Positions 21,475 to 25,621 of a stretch of 25,621 nucleotides of DNA are shown here, piece after piece. The notes beneath the pieces were generated by a model, which ran no database searches, was not told the origin of the DNA, and saw only the letters and a program-made list of their open reading frames with translations. This DNA is from a virus. Both the position numbers and the translations under genes were made by a program. The stretch spans positions 1-25,621 of IMG/VR virus record IMGVR_UViG_3300034103_001292, one strand, 5' to 3'. Within the stretch, counting starts at the first letter, position 1. Each line of letters opens with the position of its first letter.

Positions 21475-21499
21475 CATCAAGCATAAGTACTGTTAGAAT
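21471..21499 (+). promoter_or_regulatory. Sigma70-type promoter of the rmlB-like/gene 41 unit
   Basis: TTGACA (21471-21476), 17 bp, TAGAAT (21494-21499): the best match to the bacterial consensus in the window. The -35 box lies inside the inverted repeat GCTTGA-CA-TCAAGC (21469-21482). Downstream, CGAAAGG (21509-21515) and GTCTACACT precede the ATG at 21524. Confidence 0.8.
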
Positions 21500-21523
21500 C
21501 AGACAAATCGAAAGGTCTACACT

Positions 21524-22564
21524 ATGAAGAATGTTCTCATCACGGGTGGCGTTGGATTCGTTGGTCATCATATGGTCGATTACTTGCTCCGTAATACGGA
21601 CGCAAACATCACCATCATTGACAGATTGGATGTGTCGGGCAATCTCAATCGTCTCACCGAACTTCCATCTTGGAAGAATAACAGCAACAGAGTGAAGTTC
21701 GTATGGCACGATCTCCGTGCCGAGTTGTACAACAACGAGATTCTTTGCTCCCTGTTGGGCGAACCTGATACGGTTCTTCACATTGGCGCAGGATCCCATG
21801 TGGATCGAAGCATCGAAGACCCGCTGTCGTTTGTCATGGACAATGTTGTAGGCACTTGCAATATCCTCAACTATGCCCGTCACCTCGACAACCTCGACAA
21901 CTTTGTATACTTCTCAACAGACGAAGTGTTTGGCCCAGCACCCGAGGGTGTAAACTACAAGGAATGGGATCGGTATCAGTCGGGCAATCCATACTCTGCT
22001 ACAAAGGCGGGCGGCGAAGAACTCTGTCTTGCCTTTGAAAACACTTACAAGATGCCCATCAAAATCTCGCATTGCATGAACATCTTTGGTGAGCGTCAGC
22101 ACCCAGAGAAGTTCATTCCGTCCTGTATCCGCAAGATCTACAAAGGCGAAAAGGTCATCATTCACGCCAACAAGAGCCTCACCCTTGCAGGAAGTCGGTT
22201 CTACATTCACGCTCAGAATGTCTGCTCTGCTGTAGACTTCATCCTCAAGAACGGTAAGAACGGTGATAAGTTCAACATCGTGGGCGAACGAGAGATCGAC
22301 AATCTTTCTCTCGCAAAGATGATTGCAAACATCATGGACAAGCCGCTGAACTACGAGTTGGTTGACTTCCACAGCAGCAGACCTGGGCACGACCTTCGAT
22401 ATGCATTGGACGGAAGCAAGATGAAGGAAATGGGCTGGGATCTTCCGATGAACCTCAGTCAATCGATGGAGGCTGTTGTAAAGTGGTCTCTGTCGAACCC
22501 ACAATGGATCGGGATGAAGCCATCTGAAGTTGGTTCACGACCTGTTCTTCATCATTCGATCTGA
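21524..22564 (+). CDS. dTDP-glucose 4,6-dehydratase-like SDR (RmlB-like)
   Basis: 346 residues, the usual RmlB size. Rossmann motif TGGVGFVG (7-14); STDEVFG (131-137) with the Thr-Asp-Glu catalytic triad part specific to 4,6-dehydratases; YSATK (Tyr157, Lys161); then SRFYIHAQNVCSAV, typical of the sugar-binding half. The enzyme converts an NDP-hexose to the 4-keto-6-deoxy form, the first step to many deoxy and amino sugars. No partner RmlA, C or D is recognised nearby, so the product may feed a different pathway or rely on host enzymes. It starts a new transcription unit with a consensus promoter and TACAC leader. Confidence 0.88.
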   Translation: MKNVLITGGVGFVGHHMVDYLLRNTDANITIIDRLDVSGNLNRLTELPSWKNNSNRVKFVWHDLRAELYNNEILCSLLGEPDTVLHIGAGSHVDRSIEDPLSFVMDNVVGTCNILNYARHLDNLDNFVYFSTDEVFGPAPEGVNYKEWDRYQSGNPYSATKAGGEELCLAFENTYKMPIKISHCMNIFGERQHPEKFIPSCIRKIYKGEKVIIHANKSLTLAGSRFYIHAQNVCSAVDFILKNGKNGDKFNIVGEREIDNLSLAKMIANIMDKPLNYELVDFHSSRPGHDLRYALDGSKMKEMGWDLPMNLSQSMEAVVKWSLSNPQWIGMKPSEVGSRPVLHHSI

Positions 22565-22585
22565 TAGGGAACGGAACACTTCTAT

Positions 22586-23149
22586 ATGGAACACATATAC
22601 CAACAGCCCCAATTTGGGGAAAACTGGTTCACATACCCAAATCTATACTCTTCGTTCGTGAAGCAACTCCCCAATGGTTCAAAAATCGTTGAGGTTGGTT
22701 GTTGGAAAGGAAAGAGCATTGCTTACTTGGGGGTAGAAATCATCAACTCGGGGAAGGACATCGCAGTTGATGCAGTAGACACATGGGCGGAAATGTCAAC
22801 AGAGTCGTATCACAAAAATGACACCTATGTGAAGACAAATACTCTCTATCAATTGTTCTGTTCGAACATCTCCCCTGTTTCAAAGGTTGTAAAAGCCGTT
22901 AGACTCTCTTCCATTGAGGCTGCGGCAACATATAGCGACAACTCTTTGGATGTGGTGTTCATCGATGCGTGTCACGATTATGCTTGTGTAAAACAAGACA
23001 TTGCGGCATGGTTGCCAAAGGTAAAGGTCGGTGGATACTTAGCAGGCCATGATTACTCTTGGAGTGAATCGGTAAGACGAGCAGTAGATGAATCTGTTCG
23101 TCCCGTGACTGAAACTGAGGGCTGTTGGGTTTATCTAAAAAAGGACTAA
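22586..23149 (+). CDS. Class I SAM-dependent methyltransferase
   Basis: 187 residues. KIVEVGCWKGKSIAYLGVEI (about 33-52) is motif I for SAM binding; DAVDTW follows as the acidic motif II; VVFIDACHDYACVKQDIAAWLPKVKVGGYLAGHDYSW is the FIDxxHxY...GGxxxGHD pattern of the methyltransferase-24 type. Such enzymes occur in many phage and bacterial glycan clusters. The acceptor is probably a sugar, but could be a small molecule or protein. It sits 21 bases after the dehydratase; the ribosome site is weak. Confidence 0.85.
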   Translation: MEHIYQQPQFGENWFTYPNLYSSFVKQLPNGSKIVEVGCWKGKSIAYLGVEIINSGKDIAVDAVDTWAEMSTESYHKNDTYVKTNTLYQLFCSNISPVSKVVKAVRLSSIEAAATYSDNSLDVVFIDACHDYACVKQDIAAWLPKVKVGGYLAGHDYSWSESVRRAVDESVRPVTETEGCWVYLKKD

Positions 23150-23152
23150 TAC

Positions 23153-24076
23153 ATGCGGTACATGGTGACGGGCGGCGCAGGGTTCATAGGTTCTCATTTG
23201 GTAAAGGCTCTGCTAGACAACGGAAACACCGTTATCTGTGTCGATAACGAAAGTTCCGAGGGACACGAAAAATTCAAATGGGATGATCGCGCAGTCAATA
23301 TGAACTGCGATATCAATGACCTTACAGTTTCCGACTTTGAACAAGTCGATATGGTTTTTCACATGGCAGCGGAAGTTAGTATTCCCCGTTGCATTGCCAA
23401 TCCACAAAAGACCTCCAACTCTAATGTTACTGGTACTTTTAATGTACTGGACTGTGCGAGAAAGGCGGGGGTCTCTCGCTTTGTGTTCTCATCGACATCC
23501 GCAATCTATGGGATGGGCGATGCTTCTTTCGGTTTGTACGGAAGTCAGAATGAGATGGGCAAGACTGACTGCCTCAACATCTATTCGACAAGCAAGTTGA
23601 TGTGTGAGGAGTTGTGCAAACTCTACAGTAAGCCTTTGGTTACCGATAACGGCGTTCATTACATGGACACCGTTTCTCTGCGTTACTTCAATGTGTACGG
23701 AGAAGGACAATCCAACAAAGGTCAGTATTGCCCCGTTGTGGCTGTGTTCAAGCGACAGAAGGCAGAGGGTGTCCCCCTCACAGTAGTCGGAGATGGAATG
23801 CAGACACGGGACTACATCCATGTCTCTGACATTGTGTCTGCCAACATCGCTGCTGCGAATTCAATCAAAAAGTTCAATGGTGACATCATCAACATCGGTA
23901 CGGGAACTTCCCACTCCGTGATTGAGATTGCCAAGGTGATCGCGGGTGACGATGGAACAATTCGATTCCTGCCCCCACGGTCAGGCGAGGCAAGACATAC
24001 GCTTTGCAACTGGCAAAAAGCAAAAGAACTATTGGGTTGGTCTCCAAAGGTTTCATTGATGAATTGGTTGATCTGA
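23153..24076 (+). CDS. NDP-sugar epimerase/dehydratase (GalE-like SDR)
   Basis: 307 residues. Rossmann motif TGGAGFIGS (6-14), HMAAEVSIPRCIANP, FSSTSAIYG, catalytic YSTSK (Tyr145, Lys149), SLRYFNVYGEGQ, VVGDGMQTRDYIHVSDI and NIGTGTSHSV: the full set for extended SDRs acting on UDP- or GDP-sugars (GalE, uronate epimerases). The end KELLGWSPKVSLMNWLI is natural. It probably interconverts a nucleotide sugar used by the glycosyltransferases. AAGGA at 23141-23145 supports the start. It lies directly before the helicase gene. Confidence 0.88.
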   Translation: MRYMVTGGAGFIGSHLVKALLDNGNTVICVDNESSEGHEKFKWDDRAVNMNCDINDLTVSDFEQVDMVFHMAAEVSIPRCIANPQKTSNSNVTGTFNVLDCARKAGVSRFVFSSTSAIYGMGDASFGLYGSQNEMGKTDCLNIYSTSKLMCEELCKLYSKPLVTDNGVHYMDTVSLRYFNVYGEGQSNKGQYCPVVAVFKRQKAEGVPLTVVGDGMQTRDYIHVSDIVSANIAAANSIKKFNGDIINIGTGTSHSVIEIAKVIAGDDGTIRFLPPRSGEARHTLCNWQKAKELLGWSPKVSLMNWLI

Positions 24077-24079
24077 GGC

Positions 24080-24107
24080 TTGTATTTCGCTGAAAGTGTG
24101 GTACTAT
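24080..24107 (+). promoter_or_regulatory. Weak possible promoter before gene 41
   Basis: TTGTAT (24080-24085), 16 bp, TACTAT (24102-24107). The -35 box is poor. The -10 box overlaps the upstream candidate start ATG 24106, so a transcript from here would begin near 24114 with almost no leader before ATG 24118. There is no TACAC leader, unlike the four clear promoters. Confidence 0.3.
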
Positions 24108-24117
24108 GTCCGAATCC

Positions 24118-25551
24118 ATGACGGACAACATCGAACTCATCATTCTTCGCAGCCTTCTTCACCGTCCTGAATTCACACGCCGTGTTCAGCCGTTTCTCAA
24201 GCAGGAATACTTTCATGACCCCTGCGAGAAGCGGCTGTTCAATACGGTATCTGATTTCATTGAGAAGTATGCTACCGCACCCACCCGCGAAGCCCTAAAG
24301 ATCATCCTCAATCAGCAGGATGGTCTGTCTCAGGGCGAGTTCGATGAGTGTGTCAAGTTGGTGGAGTGCTTGGAGAAGTCGGGCGAGGAGCCTGATGAGC
24401 AATGGCTTGTCGATCAGACCGAGAAGTTCTGCAAGGACAAGGCTGTCTACAACGCTCTCATGGAGTCCGTTGAACTGCTAGACGAGAAGAAGGCGAAGGG
24501 TCGCTCAAAGAACGCGATCCCCGAGATCCTGACCAAGGCTCTCAGCGTATCTTTCGATGAGCATATCGGACACGACTTCATCGAAGACGCAGAGAAACGC
24601 TATGACTTCTACCACCGCGTGGAGAAGAAGACGGCGTTTGACCTTGACTACTTCAACAAGATCACTAACGGCGGGGTGCCCGACAAGACTCTGAATGTCA
24701 TTCTAGCGGGTACTGGTGTGGGCAAGTCCCTGTTCATGTGCCACCATGCCGCCAACTGCCTGACCCAAAGCAAGAATGTGCTATACATCACATGCGAGAT
24801 GGCTGAGGAGCGGATCGCAGAACGCATCGATGCCAACCTGATGGACATCACGCTTGACGATCTCAAGAAGTTGCCGATGGAGATCTATGCCAAGCGTCTA
24901 GCCAAGGTGACCATGGGCATCACAGGAAAACTCCTGATCAAGGAATACCCAACCGCATCTGCGAATGTCAACCACTTTCGTCACCTGTTGGACGAACTTC
25001 GACTGAAGAAGAACTTCAAGCCCGATGTCATCTTCATTGACTATCTCAACATCTGTGCATCCTCCCGCTTCAAGGCAAATGGGAATGTCAACTCGTACAC
25101 CTATGTGAAGGCGATTGCCGAGGAACTTCGTGGCTTGGCTGTGGAGATCGGTGTTCCGATCTTTACTGCAACACAGACCAACCGTTCGGGCTTTGGCAAC
25201 ACCGATGTCGAACTCACGGATACATCGGAATCATTCGGTCTTCCTGCCACCGCAGACTTCATGTTTGCACTCATTGCAACCGAGCAGTTGGACGAGTTGG
25301 GACAGGTGATGGTGAAGCAGTTGAAGAATCGATACAACGATGTCGCCACGAACCGTAAGTTCGTGATTGGCATCGACCGTGCAAAGATGAAGTTGTTTGA
25401 TGTGGATGAATCTCAGCAGCAGTTGATTCAAGGCAACGCTGCCGAAGACCAAGACGATGAAGACAATGGTCACGCGCACGGGGGCGGGGGCGCGTACAGG
25501 CGCACGGGCGGGTACGGGCGCGAGAAACCCGCCATAAAGGGTTGGTCTTAA
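24118..25551 (+). CDS. 41: Replicative DNA helicase, DnaB-type (T4 gp41-like)
   Basis: 477 residues from ATG 24118 (T4 gp41 is 475); an in-frame ATG at 24106 would add four. The N-terminal helical domain (about 1-110) precedes a RecA-like motor: AGTGVGKS (197-204) Walker A, a CEMAEERIAERIDANL segment, VIFIDYLNIC Walker B and FTATQTNRSGFGNTD. It forms hexamers that unwind the lagging strand at the fork with primase. The C-terminal 25 residues (GHAHGGGGAYRRTGGYGREKP) are Gly/Arg-rich, low complexity, and encoded by GC-rich repetitive DNA, while the motor itself is ordinary. The tail may bind DNA or a partner. A tRNA follows after five bases. Confidence 0.95.
   Translation: MTDNIELIILRSLLHRPEFTRRVQPFLKQEYFHDPCEKRLFNTVSDFIEKYATAPTREALKIILNQQDGLSQGEFDECVKLVECLEKSGEEPDEQWLVDQTEKFCKDKAVYNALMESVELLDEKKAKGRSKNAIPEILTKALSVSFDEHIGHDFIEDAEKRYDFYHRVEKKTAFDLDYFNKITNGGVPDKTLNVILAGTGVGKSLFMCHHAANCLTQSKNVLYITCEMAEERIAERIDANLMDITLDDLKKLPMEIYAKRLAKVTMGITGKLLIKEYPTASANVNHFRHLLDELRLKKNFKPDVIFIDYLNICASSRFKANGNVNSYTYVKAIAEELRGLAVEIGVPIFTATQTNRSGFGNTDVELTDTSESFGLPATADFMFALIATEQLDELGQVMVKQLKNRYNDVATNRKFVIGIDRAKMKLFDVDESQQQLIQGNAAEDQDDEDNGHAHGGGGAYRRTGGYGREKPAIKGWS
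25471..25523. repeat. GC-rich low-complexity tract at the helicase 3' end
   Basis: Runs built from CGCACGGG, GGGGCGGGGGCG and TACGGGCG units. It contains ACGGGCGGGT at 25504-25513, repeated exactly at 25555-25564 at the 5' end of the tRNA. A similar tract is in the deacetylase gene (11961-12012). Confidence 0.65.
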
Positions 25552-25556
25552 TCTAC

Positions 25557-25621
25557 GGGCGGGTGCCTGATAGTGGTAAAAGGTGGTGACTTATAATCGC
25601 CCTCATGCGGGTTCGACTCCC
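25557..25621 (+). tRNA. tRNA-Ile (anticodon UAU), cut by the window end
   Basis: GGGCGGG at 25557-25563 is the 5' acceptor strand, followed by T8, G9 and a D arm (CCT at 25566-25568 pairing AGG at 25581-25583, with GG at 25575-25576 in the loop). The anticodon stem GGTGA/TCGCC (25585-25589, 25597-25601) encloses CTTATAA, giving anticodon TAT (25592-25594), which reads AUA isoleucine. A five-base variable loop and a T arm GCGGG-TTCGACT-CCC follow. The last T-stem bases and the 3' acceptor strand (expected CCCGCCC) lie beyond the window. The isotype depends on the anticodon only. Confidence 0.85.

Overview
The window is part of the genome of a T4-superfamily lytic myovirus, or a metagenomic contig from one. 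Every gene is on the + strand and the genes are packed almost without gaps. The core replication genes are recognisable from protein sequence and lie in the order known from T4: sliding clamp (45), clamp-loader large subunit (44), clamp-loader small subunit (62), RegA, DNA polymerase (43), UvsX recombinase, DnaB-type helicase (41). There are no virion genes, no integrase and no host-like operons. The bacterial host cannot be named from the sequence. Sigma70-type promoters and Sec-type signal peptides fit a bacterial host, and the moderate GC content separates it from T4 itself.

Layout. 36-731 is a secreted trypsin-like protease. 792-4037 is the clamp / clamp-loader / RegA block, with one unrecognised gene between 44 and 62. 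4072-8802 is a 4.7-kb insertion between regA and gene 43. It holds a dUTPase, a MazG/Nmad1-like protein, a secreted lysozyme-like enzyme, a HxGH nucleotidyltransferase, an ABC-ATPase/GNAT fusion, a Mom-like GNAT protein, a GroES-like co-chaperonin and an HNH endonuclease with tandem repeats. 8799-11339 is the family B DNA polymerase. 11355-12128 is a NodB-type deacetylase. 12162-13710 is UvsX plus an acidic unknown. 13694-24076 is a 10-kb glycan cluster between uvsX and gene 41: at least four glycosyltransferase-like proteins, two methyltransferases, a kinase/class II aldolase fusion, a sugar nucleotidyltransferase, a GDPD-like phosphodiesterase, an RmlB-like dehydratase and an SDR epimerase. 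24118-25551 is the helicase. The window ends inside a tRNA, most likely Ile(UAU).

Transcription and translation. Four good sigma70-type promoters (TTGACN, 16-17 bp, TANNAT) lie before the clamp, the dUTPase, uvsX and the rmlB-like gene. All four genes share a TACAC element just before the start codon. Within each unit most genes are coupled by ATGA-type stop/start overlaps. The glycan genes therefore appear to be co-transcribed with uvsX and gene 41.

Most interesting content. First, a candidate DNA or nucleotide modification module (ABC-GNAT fusion, Mom-like protein, Nmad1-like protein, nucleotidyltransferase, dUTPase). Second, a compact kinase-aldolase / nucleotidyltransferase / phosphodiesterase set that looks like a pathway for an unusual activated glycan building block. 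Functions are assigned by reading motifs by eye; no database search was run.
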